Assembly (NCBI GenBank): GCA_902469965.1
Contig: CABREP010000034.1
Coordinates: 1-23,753 of the forward strand
Length of the DNA stretch: 23,753 bases
DNA from: Egerieimonas sp900552095
Lineage (GTDB): Bacteria > Bacillota > Clostridia > Lachnospirales > Lachnospiraceae
Direction of reading: 5' to 3'
The stretch's first letter is position 1, and each line of letters opens with the position of its first letter. The translations under genes were made by a program, and so were the position numbers. This document shows, in pieces, positions 14,026-21,156 of the stretch. Below the pieces are notes generated by a model. The model ran no database searches, was not told where the DNA came from, and saw nothing but the letters and a program-made list of their open reading frames with translations.

Positions 14026-14667
14026 ATGAATCATTCAACGCAAGAAAAAGTTTCTATGACAAGTACAGTCCTGGAACAACTGCGTCAGGAGATCAACAAC
14101 TGTCTGTACGTTCCCGGTCAGTTTCTCACCGAAACTGAAATTTCTCAAAAATTTGGAGTCAGCAAAACTCCTGCCAGAGAAGCCTTGAATATCCTCTGTC
14201 AGGAAGGTCTTTTGGTTAAAATCCCCAGAAAGGGATATATTCTCAAGCAGCTTTCTTTCTCTGAACTGCAGCAGCTGTGCCAGTTTCGCTGCATTTTAGA
14301 AAAAGGCGCTGTAGAGTGGGCCATCCGTTTTGCCTCCGACAGCGAACTGGACTACGTCAATGAGCTGGCACATAACACCATTGATCTTAACGATCCTGAT
14401 TTCTATAATCATTACAATGAAATCAATGTTAATTTTCATCTGTCGATTGCAAAACTTTCTAAAAATATCTACTTAATTAATTCTTTGCAGAATGTATTCA
14501 ATCAGCTTCGGCAGGATCTGATGATCGACGTCCGTTCCAACCTTGAAAAATCTTTGAACGCCCATATCCTTATGGCAGAAGCACTGAAAAAGCGGGAACT
14601 CGATCAGGCATTGCGTATTACTTCTGACCAAATCGAAATTGTTGAGAAACGTTTGTATCTCCGTTAG
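14026..14667 (+). CDS. GntR-family transcriptional regulator, FadR/FCD subgroup
   Basis: A 213-residue ligand-responsive DNA-binding protein. An N-terminal winged helix (about 12-78; FLTETEISQKFGVSKTPAREALNILCQEGLLVKIPRKGY is the GntR signature region) is followed by an all-helical FCD-type ligand domain (about 85-205). An upstream ATG at 14002 lies before the ribosome binding site AGGAG (14011-14015); the ATG at 14026, ten bases after it, is the likely start. It is divergent from the permease operon and 49 bp upstream of the creatininase gene, so it probably controls both units, with the pathway substrate or product as effector. Confidence 0.88.
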   Translation: MNHSTQEKVSMTSTVLEQLRQEINNCLYVPGQFLTETEISQKFGVSKTPAREALNILCQEGLLVKIPRKGYILKQLSFSELQQLCQFRCILEKGAVEWAIRFASDSELDYVNELAHNTIDLNDPDFYNHYNEINVNFHLSIAKLSKNIYLINSLQNVFNQLRQDLMIDVRSNLEKSLNAHILMAEALKKRELDQALRITSDQIEIVEKRLYLR

Positions 14668-14716
14668 TTTACTTTTAGTCAAATATTAAACTTTTTCAAG
14701 AAAGGATTTATCTGCT

Positions 14717-15460
14717 ATGTTAAACGAACTTTGGAAAATGACTGCACACCAGGTAAAAGAGGGCAATTTTACAAAAGCGATTTTAGCCATTGGTTCCTGC
14801 GAAGCCCATGGACAGCATGTGGCCGAAGGCTGTGATACTCTGGTATCTTACCGCCTTTCCAAACAGATCGCAGACCAGATAGAAGGACTTCTGGTTCTTC
14901 CGCCCATTACCGTGGGCTACAGCGCCCATTATGATTCTTTTCCTTTTTCCTTGACTTTAAGCTACGATACAATTACCAACGTGATTTATGATATGGTGGA
15001 ATCTGTGGTCCGAAACGGAATCACGCACATTATTCTGATGAACGGCCACGATGGAAATATTGCTCCTATCGAAATTGCTTCCCGAAAGATCAAAGAAGCC
15101 TATCCGGAAGTTCAGATCGCATCACTCACACAATGGTGGGTTACTGCCGGAAATCTTCTTCCCAAAGATACCTTTGAAGTCTGGAATGGTCTGGGTCACG
15201 CCGGCGAAGGAGAAACTTCTATCGCTTACCATTTGTTCCCCGAATGGTGCGAGCCCGAGTATGCTACCAGCGTCATCCCCCGCCTTCCGGAAGAACTGGA
15301 AATCAAATGGGATTTCTCAGAGCTTACAGATACCGCGCAAACCGGAGACGCCACAAAAGCAACTGCTGAAAAAGGCAAAAAGATGAATGATGCCATTGTT
15401 TCCTATATGGTAAAAGCCATCCGCACACTGGATGACTGGGATTGGAAATATCACATTTAA
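14717..15460 (+). CDS. Creatininase-family amidohydrolase
   Basis: Metal-dependent cyclic-amide or formamide hydrolase family (247 residues, typical). Metal-ligand motifs are visible: GSCEAHGQH (Glu29, His31) with Asp40, MNGHDGN (His111), and GHAGEGETS (161-168, Glu166). NGHDGN resembles the general family (NGHGGN) rather than the NGHYEN I recall for Pseudomonas creatininase, so creatinine hydrolysis should not be assumed. Other members act on formamidopyrimidines, dealkylated guanidines or mycofactocin precursors. It is co-directional with the GntR gene (49-bp gap, AAAGGA ribosome binding site) and ends at a bidirectional terminator. Function is probably linked to the NCS1 permease and asparaginase-like enzyme divergent from it. 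Confidence 0.88.
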   Translation: MLNELWKMTAHQVKEGNFTKAILAIGSCEAHGQHVAEGCDTLVSYRLSKQIADQIEGLLVLPPITVGYSAHYDSFPFSLTLSYDTITNVIYDMVESVVRNGITHIILMNGHDGNIAPIEIASRKIKEAYPEVQIASLTQWWVTAGNLLPKDTFEVWNGLGHAGEGETSIAYHLFPEWCEPEYATSVIPRLPEELEIKWDFSELTDTAQTGDATKATAEKGKKMNDAIVSYMVKAIRTLDDWDWKYHI

Positions 15461-15462
15461 CC

Positions 15463-15511
15463 AAAAAAGATCTGAGGTTTGAAGTATTTCCATCAAGCCT
15501 CAGATCTTTTT
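15463..15511. terminator. Bidirectional terminator between the creatininase and flavin reductase genes
   Basis: Stem 15465-15482 with 15493-15510 (AAAAGATCTGAGG core, one wobble or mismatch) around a 10-nt loop. T-runs on both strands (TTTTT at 15507-15511 on plus; the A-run 15463-15468 on minus) suit two convergent genes. Confidence 0.88.
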
Positions 15512-15519
15512 CCTATGTG

Positions 15520-16020
15520 CTATTTTACATACGCTTTCACGATCTCTCCAATATAAACCTCATGATAGTCCTTCTGCGGATACCATCTCTCATCATCCGC
15601 AGCGTCCAGCATATTCTCCGGGCGAATACGGTCATGGTAACATTTTCTGCAGACAAGTACCAGTTCCGCCTCCTCAAAAGAAGGAGCCCCCTCCAGCGAA
15701 ATCGGATGCAGCCCTGCTGCAGCAATTTTATCCTCATCTCTTCCCGATCTGCTTCCCAGATAGGACAGGGCTTTTCTGTATTCTTCACCCAGAACAGAAA
15801 TCGTAAAAATCTCCGAACCATCCACAAATTCCTTTGTATATCTCTGGGGACGAATATAAGCTGTTACCATATTCTTTCCCCACAGAACGCCCACACCTCC
15901 CCAGGATGCGGTCATCGTATTGATTTTTCCTTCTTTTTCAGCTGTGATCAGCATCCATTCCTCTCCGATCATCGAAAATGGATTTTTCTGTAATTCTTTT
16001 ACGTCAATCTCTCTCATCAT
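15520..16020 (-). CDS. Flavin reductase-like FMN-binding protein
   Basis: A small flavoprotein of 166 residues of the flavin reductase-like family (split-barrel FMN binding). The N-terminal part WMLITAEKEGKINTMTASWGG carries the typical T-A-S/W-G FMN-phosphate contact region, followed by MVTAYIRPQRYTKEF and EIFTISVLGEEYRKAL as in the clostridial members. Family proteins bind FMN and may reduce flavin or act as NAD(P)H oxidoreductases; the partner is unknown. Two adjacent ATG codons (16020 and 16017) both fit AGGAGG. It starts 12 bp after the MATE transporter stop and is likely co-transcribed with it. Confidence 0.85.
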   Translation of the reverse strand: MMREIDVKELQKNPFSMIGEEWMLITAEKEGKINTMTASWGGVGVLWGKNMVTAYIRPQRYTKEFVDGSEIFTISVLGEEYRKALSYLGSRSGRDEDKIAAAGLHPISLEGAPSFEEAELVLVCRKCYHDRIRPENMLDAADDERWYPQKDYHEVYIGEIVKAYVK

Positions 16021-16032
16021 TTTTTCCTCCTG

Positions 16033-17427
16033 TTATGAAATCCTTCTCTGCACGTACCTGTGCAGTACAATCCCAAACCACGACACAAGAACGATACCCT
16101 TCGCTATGCTGGAGATTGTAATACTCCACCATACACCATCCAGTCCCAGCGCGGTCGAAGCCAGGCCTATGGCAAGCGGAATACGGGCAGCAGTGAGAAC
16201 AATCCCCTCCACCGTAGACGGCATCGTTCTGCCCAGCCCCTGAAATGCTCCTCCGGTGGTAATCTCAAGGCACATCAGGATCTGAGAATATCCCATGATC
16301 CGAAGGTAACTGACTCCGATCGGCAGCACCTCTGCCTCGGGAATAAAAATTTTAAATATCGGCCCCGGAAACACCAGGAGCACAAAAGTAGTAAAAACAC
16401 TCCAAACCAGTGTCAGCTTCACGGAAGAAAGATAGCCCTGCCGAACTCTTTCCCTGTTGTCTGCACCATAATTCTGCGCCGTGAAGGCATTGATGGCCGA
16501 AGAAAATCCTTCCGCTGCCATCCAGGATATAGACTCCACCTGGCTGCCTACCTTCTGCGCTGCAATTGCCGCCTCACCCCACCCGGAGATAATTCTGGCA
16601 ATTCCCATGGAAATAAAGGTAAAAATCATCTGCTGAACAGCCACCGGTGTTCCAATCTTTGTAATTTCCCGGATTCTGTCCCATTCCGCCTTCCTAGTCA
16701 GAGCCAGATGACGGAAGATCACCGGATCTTTTCCCGCCAGCACCAGAAAAACCAAAAACACGATGATCTGAGCAAATAAAGTTGCCAGCGCTGCTCCCAC
16801 CACTTCCAGTCTGGGGAAAGGACCAATTCCAAAGATCAGCATGGGATCCAGAAACAGATTGATCACCATCCCCACCAGGGTAGCCCGAAAGGTTGCCATC
16901 GTATTCCCCATCGAGATAAAAATCCCGGTCATAACAAGGTTGACAAAGGAAAATACTACGCCTCCGCCTGTGATGATCAGATACCATTTTGCATCCTGGA
17001 TCACTTCTGGATCTGTCAGTCCGAAAAAGGCAATCAGAGGATCAGAAAAAGCAGCACAGATCAGTCCGAAAAGCAGACCAAGAAAGATTCCGATCTGCAT
17101 AGCGCTCCGGGCATACCTGCGCGCCTCCTCCTTTTTCCCTGCCCCCAGGCACTGCCCCACCCGGATCTGGCCGCCCATTCTGGGAAAAGCCGCAAGCCCG
17201 CGGGAAAGCCAGAGATACATTCCGGCTACCCCTACCGCCGCCACCGCATCACTGGAAAGCCTTCCCACCCAGATCATGTCTGTCAGATTATACGCCATCT
17301 GGATCAGAGAAGTTCCCATAATCGGCAGGGACAGTTTTACAAGCGCTCCCGTGATCGGTCCTTCCAGCAGCTCCACATTCCCGTTTCCGCTCATTTCTTC
17401 ACCTTCCTCTCCTTTTTCTGACAGCAT
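16033..17427 (-). CDS. MATE-family multidrug/toxin efflux transporter
   Basis: Cation-driven membrane exporter of 464 residues with about 12 transmembrane segments in two MatE halves. GPITGALVKLSLPIMGTSLIQMAYNLTDMIWVGRL at the start of the first half is characteristic, and the second half repeats the layout (GTPVAVQQMIFTFISMGIARIISGWGEAAIAA). Two starts are possible: ATG at 17427 (GAGGAG at a rather long spacing of 11) and ATG at 17394 (AAGGTG at six bases, and the N terminus more like other members). It lies downstream of a hairpin at 17482-17516; no convincing promoter is visible in the 100-bp gap, so partial read-through is possible. The substrate is unknown. Confidence 0.9.
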   Translation of the reverse strand: MLSEKGEEGEEMSGNGNVELLEGPITGALVKLSLPIMGTSLIQMAYNLTDMIWVGRLSSDAVAAVGVAGMYLWLSRGLAAFPRMGGQIRVGQCLGAGKKEEARRYARSAMQIGIFLGLLFGLICAAFSDPLIAFFGLTDPEVIQDAKWYLIITGGGVVFSFVNLVMTGIFISMGNTMATFRATLVGMVINLFLDPMLIFGIGPFPRLEVVGAALATLFAQIIVFLVFLVLAGKDPVIFRHLALTRKAEWDRIREITKIGTPVAVQQMIFTFISMGIARIISGWGEAAIAAQKVGSQVESISWMAAEGFSSAINAFTAQNYGADNRERVRQGYLSSVKLTLVWSVFTTFVLLVFPGPIFKIFIPEAEVLPIGVSYLRIMGYSQILMCLEITTGGAFQGLGRTMPSTVEGIVLTAARIPLAIGLASTALGLDGVWWSITISSIAKGIVLVSWFGIVLHRYVQRRIS

Positions 17428-17481
17428 ACCATATTTTTCTCCTCATTTCCGTCACTTATTTAACTGCCGTGTACCATTGGA

Positions 17482-17516
17482 AAACGGATGCCAATTTTGA
17501 AAATTGGCATCCGTTT
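17482..17516 (-). terminator. Hairpin terminator after the DUF3592-like gene
   Basis: Two 17-bp arms (17482-17498 and 17500-17516) form a perfect inverted repeat around a single central base. On the minus strand the stem continues into TTTT then CC, so termination may be incomplete. Confidence 0.7.
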
Positions 17517-17528
17517 ACAGGATTCTTT

Positions 17529-18350
17529 TTACATTGTATACAGTGTGCTGATAATCCCTGTGAGCGCCACCGCCAGGAACAGGATACCGCCGATCAGAAT
17601 CCCCACCCGGGGACCTTTCTCAATAATACACTTCCTGTCATTATCCCAGTAGAGCGTCTGCTCTGCCCCCACTTTGAAGGAATTCGGTGTGCTGGCGCTG
17701 TAATTGCTCCGCATCGTCCGCTCCTCCCCCTTCCACTCGTATTTCAGTATGGGGTAGTAAGAAGCATTGGGTTTTAACATTTTCTTTTTCTGTCCCTGCT
17801 CAAATTTCAGTACGTCCGCGATCACCGCATGCACTGGAGTCACATGGCGTCTCTTATCACTGATATACTTCCAGATCATAGACACTCCCACCAGCAGCAG
17901 AAGCGCCACCAGCACAACAGAGGAAGCCATCATCCCCCACCGGCGCTGTACCAGAGGCATTGCAGCCACAAGAGCTCCTCCCAGAATCACCATCCACGGA
18001 CCGAATACCGGTGTATTCCCGCCCTCATAAATGGTAAACTGATTTCTCTGCACCCGATCCCGCAGAAGGAGAACTTTCTCTCCTTCTCTGTATTCACTGA
18101 CACTGCGGATCGTGCACTGGCTCTTATGACCATTTTCCAGGTACTCCACACGGATCTCAAAATAATTCTGGATCAGATTCCCGTCGGAATCCTTTTTGTC
18201 CACATGTTTTGTACGAAGAACGGTGCCTTCCAGCACATTCCCCGCCCTTTTGATCCGAATCTGATTCCTCAGTGACGTGGTTCCGATCACGAAGATCACC
18301 ACGCCGAATACAATAAGAAAAAGGTCTTCCAAGCTCAGTCCGTCAAACAT
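17529..18350 (-). CDS. DUF3592-like membrane protein with a duplicated domain
   Basis: A 273-residue membrane protein of unknown function. Hydrophobic segments lie near residues 8-28, 115-132, 142-160 and 248-270. Between them are two soluble beta-rich stretches of similar design: one (about 36-110) with GTVLRTKHVDKKD...NYFEIRVEYLENGH...YREGEKVLLLRD, the other (about 172-247) with HAVIADVLKFEQG...YYPILKYEWKGEE...FKVGAEQTLYWD. Each has the order ‘modifying strand, EYxxxG, GxxVxLxxD’ typical of DUF3592, suggesting an internal duplication of a TM-domain-TM unit. AAGGAG lies eight bases before the ATG. It follows the HPr gene by 24 bp, so it may be the last gene of the sugar operon, but no functional link is evident. 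Confidence 0.7.
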   Translation of the reverse strand: MFDGLSLEDLFLIVFGVVIFVIGTTSLRNQIRIKRAGNVLEGTVLRTKHVDKKDSDGNLIQNYFEIRVEYLENGHKSQCTIRSVSEYREGEKVLLLRDRVQRNQFTIYEGGNTPVFGPWMVILGGALVAAMPLVQRRWGMMASSVVLVALLLLVGVSMIWKYISDKRRHVTPVHAVIADVLKFEQGQKKKMLKPNASYYPILKYEWKGEERTMRSNYSASTPNSFKVGAEQTLYWDNDRKCIIEKGPRVGILIGGILFLAVALTGIISTLYTM

Positions 18351-18374
18351 CCTACAGTCTCCTTATCTTTTTTC

Positions 18375-18632
18375 TTACAGATTCTCTTTGAAGAAATTCT
18401 CGATTGCTGCGATTGCCTCAGCCTCATCCTCGCCGTCTGCCTCAACAGTAACCTCTGCACCTTTTTTTACACCCAGGCTCATGATCATCATCAGCTGGGT
18501 AGCGGAAACGGTTTTTCCCTCTTTGGTGATTGTGATCTTGCTGCTGAATTTCTTAGCCTCTTTTGCCAGCATTCCAGCCGGTCTTGCATGCAGTCCCAGT
18601 TCATCGTTGATTACGTAGCTAAAAGATTTCAT
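18375..18632 (-). CDS. HPr-family phosphocarrier lacking the regulatory Ser46
   Basis: An 85-residue HPr paralogue. The phosphoryl-accepting His15 sits in the canonical GLHARPAG. Aligned without gaps to Bacillus HPr, position 46, normally the HPr-kinase target serine in LKSIMGVMSLG, is Gln (ATQLMMIMSLG). The protein should therefore pass phosphate from Enzyme I to PTS EIIA/EIIB but not take part in CcpA-type catabolite repression through Ser46-P. This is the mirror image of Crh, which keeps Ser46 and loses His15. It lies 18 bp after a HAD phosphatase in the ula-type cluster, with AAGGAG before its ATG, suggesting a carrier dedicated to this operon. The general HPr is expected elsewhere. Confidence 0.92.
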   Translation of the reverse strand: MKSFSYVINDELGLHARPAGMLAKEAKKFSSKITITKEGKTVSATQLMMIMSLGVKKGAEVTVEADGEDEAEAIAAIENFFKENL

Positions 18633-18649
18633 AGTGTTTTCTCCTTTTA

Positions 18650-19360
18650 TTAAAATATAATCTTATCTCCGAAGCAGATCTTATCTCCCCGAATGCACTC
18701 TCCAAAAGAAGTGATCACCGGATAAGATGCCTTCTCTTCCTCCGTGGGCGATCTGTGATACCAGACTCCCACAAAGCCATTGTCCGCAGCTCCGATCACA
18801 TCCTTTTTCAGGCTGTCCCCGACAAAGGCACACTGAGAAGGATCCCCTCCCGCTTTTTCTGCACAGAGGGCAAAAAACCGTTCTGAAGGTTTCTCCGCAC
18901 CTGCTTCTTCGCTTGTTACAATCCAGTCTATATAGGGAGCCAGCCCCAGTTTTTCCAGCTTTTCATACTGAATATATGCCGTCATGTCTGTGCCGATCCC
19001 AATCCCCACTCCTTTGGCCTTCAACGCCTGCATCAGCTGCACGGCTCCTTCCTCCGGCCGGGAAAAAGCGATCAGATTGTCCCAATACCTATGATACATC
19101 ATTTTGGCGTGAGGATAAAGAGGTTTCTTCAAAATTTCCAAAATACATTGGATCCGGATCAGCCGGTTATGCGTGGCGGCGCAGTCCATGCCAATCCGTT
19201 CCTCTACAACTTTTCGTGCCTGCCGGAATGCCTGCATAAAGGTTTCCGCGCTGACCTGAAGATTATTTTCCGCATATGATGTCAGCGCCTTCATTCCCGC
19301 TTCGTTCCCCTGGTCGTAACTGTAAAGTGTATTGTCAATATCGAAAAATACCGCTTTCAT
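18650..19360 (-). CDS. HAD-superfamily hydrolase (probable sugar-phosphate phosphatase)
   Basis: A 236-residue phosphatase of HAD subfamily IA. Motif I DIDNT (Asp7, Asp9) near the N terminus, motif II in GIGTDMT, a motif III lysine in EKPSERFF and motif IV GDSLKKDV are all present, with a helical cap (about 15-95) of the type in phosphoglycolate and other small sugar-phosphate phosphatases. It sits between the ulaF-type epimerase gene and the HPr gene, with AAGGAG before the ATG, in one operon. A role in removing a toxic or dead-end pentulose phosphate or in a specific pathway step is plausible but inferred. Confidence 0.88.
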   Translation of the reverse strand: MKAVFFDIDNTLYSYDQGNEAGMKALTSYAENNLQVSAETFMQAFRQARKVVEERIGMDCAATHNRLIRIQCILEILKKPLYPHAKMMYHRYWDNLIAFSRPEEGAVQLMQALKAKGVGIGIGTDMTAYIQYEKLEKLGLAPYIDWIVTSEEAGAEKPSERFFALCAEKAGGDPSQCAFVGDSLKKDVIGAADNGFVGVWYHRSPTEEEKASYPVITSFGECIRGDKICFGDKIIF

Positions 19361-19381
19361 CTTCTCTCCTTCCCGCCCGGT

Positions 19382-20074
19382 CTATTTTCCCTGACCGTAA
19401 TAAGCGTTGGCGCCGTGCTTTCTGTAGTAATGCTTGTCCTGAAGCTCCTGGGGCGCAGGCTGCACCTTCGGATTGATCAGTTCACAGCGGGCTGCCATCT
19501 TGGCCACCTCTTCCAGCACAACTGCATTGTGAACCGCCTCATGGCCGTCTTTTCCCCAGGTAAAAGGACCATGATTTTTACACAGAACTGCCGGAACTGC
19601 CTCATAATCCTTATCCTTAAAGTAGTCCGCAATGAGAAGTCCCGTATTTTTCTCATAGGCACCCTCAATCTCTTCCTTGGTAAGACATCTGACGCAGGGA
19701 ATCTCTCCGTACATATAATCTGCATGGGTCGTCCCATAACAGGGAATTCCTCTCCCTGCCTGAGCCCAGCTGGTTGCCCAGGAGGAATGGGTATGAACGA
19801 TACCGCCGATTTTCGGGAAGGCTCTGTAGAGTTCCAGATGGGTGGGGGTATCAGAGGAAGGATTATATTTTCCCTCGATCTTATTTCCCTCCAGATCCAT
19901 GATCACCATATCGTCGGGCGTCAGCTTGTCATAGTCAACACCGCTGGGTTTGATAGCAAAATATCCCGTCTCCCGGTCGATCTGGCTTACATTTCCCCAG
20001 GTAAAAGTTACAAGTCCATATTTGGGCAGAAGCATGTTGGCTTCATACACCTGTTTTTTCAGTTCTTCTAACAT
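19382..20074 (-). CDS. ulaF: L-ribulose-5-phosphate 4-epimerase (UlaF/AraD/SgbE type)
   Basis: Interconverts L-ribulose 5-phosphate and D-xylulose 5-phosphate, the exit to the pentose phosphate pathway. It has 230 residues, as in the family. The Zn ligands VHTHSSW (His94, His96) and NHG (His168), the substrate-phosphate region FTWGNVS and IKPSG, and the catalytic residues Asp119 in THADY and the C-terminal Tyr in HGANAYYGQG are all visible. It begins with AAGGAGG five bases before the ATG. Since a UlaE-type 3-epimerase is encoded two genes upstream and EIIB/EIIC subunits of ula type are present, the ascorbate-pathway role is more likely than arabinose. Confidence 0.93.
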   Translation of the reverse strand: MLEELKKQVYEANMLLPKYGLVTFTWGNVSQIDRETGYFAIKPSGVDYDKLTPDDMVIMDLEGNKIEGKYNPSSDTPTHLELYRAFPKIGGIVHTHSSWATSWAQAGRGIPCYGTTHADYMYGEIPCVRCLTKEEIEGAYEKNTGLLIADYFKDKDYEAVPAVLCKNHGPFTWGKDGHEAVHNAVVLEEVAKMAARCELINPKVQPAPQELQDKHYYRKHGANAYYGQGK

Positions 20075-20087
20075 AACGTCCTCCTTA

Positions 20088-21140
20088 TCACTCAGCTTCC
20101 AGCTCGTATCTTGCTACCTCATCAATCTCCCGGTTGGTGGAGATCAGTACATCTTTTCCATTATATTTGTAAGCATAGGCATTTGCCGGCCCGCAGTCAT
20201 GATCCAGCACCTGCACCTGATACTCTTTTTTCTCCTGATCGTAGGTAAATGCCAGAAGATCCCGGTCTCCCTTTCTGTGTCCGATGATCACTGTGGGAAC
20301 GCCGCAGATATCTCCTCCCCAGATCGCATGGGTAAATTCCGCCGGTTTTCCATAACTGTATACATGCTCAAATTTTCCATCTTTCTTCTTATAGAAATCA
20401 ATGTTCTCGCCGTGGAAAGGAGAGAGCACTGCCAGTTCCTTCTCCCCGTCACCGTCCATGTCGATCAGAAGGGCATCGCTGGCTGCCGTATCCAACAGCT
20501 GTGTAATCTCCCAGTCTCCCTCGGGATCTGCCGGCGGAACGAACTGATATACACCGCTGTCGCAGGACACCACGCTTGTATCCAGTCCATTTTCCTTCAC
20601 CCGGTAATACCCGTGGTTTTTCAGCATATTGTCCTTGATCACCTTCATCTCCAGCTGATGCTCCTCATCAAATCCGCTCAGATCTTCCGGCAGCACTGCC
20701 GCGAAAACACGTCCCGGAGAGGACCAGTCCTCTTTAAATTCATGCCCGGATTTCAGGCAGCAGGCGATCAGATAGCGGACACCGTTTCTCTCCAGAATAT
20801 CAAAGCGATGTACAAAGGGCAGATCTGTGAGAGTACGGATCTCCCAGTCTCCTTTTCCCCTCGGAGTCGCGATCACGATCTTTGCCTCCTTGGAATCGTT
20901 GGGAGAATAGAACTTATGAGTAGCCAGGAACTGTCCGTCTGTTCCCGGAACCTGCTGCATGGTCATCACTCCGCCGGGCTCTTCCCAGACGGTATCTTCC
21001 AGGTTACCGTCCAGGTCAAAGAGCAGACAGCGATCCACCTTCTCCGCTGCAACCAGAATATGATCTTTGCCCTGATAATGCAGGGGAGTGATAGAGTAGC
21101 ATTTTGTCAGATTGGAAATTACTTTTTTTGTCGCTTTCAT
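20088..21140 (-). CDS. Unrecognised intracellular beta-propeller-like (FG-GAP/VCBS-type) protein
   Basis: I do not recognise a characterised function. It has 350 residues, no signal peptide and no membrane segment, and is built of repeating beta-rich units: HILVAAEKVDRCLLFDLDG, LLIDMDGDGEKELAVLSPF (Asp-rich, calcium-loop like, 227-236), PTVIIGHRKGDRDLLAFTYD and KDVLISTNREIDEVARYELE. This is the pattern of a seven- or eight-blade propeller. His/Asp-rich loops (HRFD 111-114, KSGHEFKEDW 130-139, KNHGYYR 174-180, THAIWGGD 270-277, DHDCGPAN 313-320) could line a catalytic or metal-binding centre. Encoded between the ulaE- and ulaF-type epimerases, it may be a lactonase, mutarotase or isomerase of the same pathway; that is inference. 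Confidence 0.7.
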   Translation of the reverse strand: MKATKKVISNLTKCYSITPLHYQGKDHILVAAEKVDRCLLFDLDGNLEDTVWEEPGGVMTMQQVPGTDGQFLATHKFYSPNDSKEAKIVIATPRGKGDWEIRTLTDLPFVHRFDILERNGVRYLIACCLKSGHEFKEDWSSPGRVFAAVLPEDLSGFDEEHQLEMKVIKDNMLKNHGYYRVKENGLDTSVVSCDSGVYQFVPPADPEGDWEITQLLDTAASDALLIDMDGDGEKELAVLSPFHGENIDFYKKKDGKFEHVYSYGKPAEFTHAIWGGDICGVPTVIIGHRKGDRDLLAFTYDQEKKEYQVQVLDHDCGPANAYAYKYNGKDVLISTNREIDEVARYELEAE

Positions 21141-21156
21141 CGTTCGACCGCCTTTC

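Noticed and set aside
14717..15460. True creatininase assignment
   Set aside because: Family motifs are clear, but NGHDGN differs from the motif I recall for characterised creatininase, and no creatinase or sarcosine genes are nearby.
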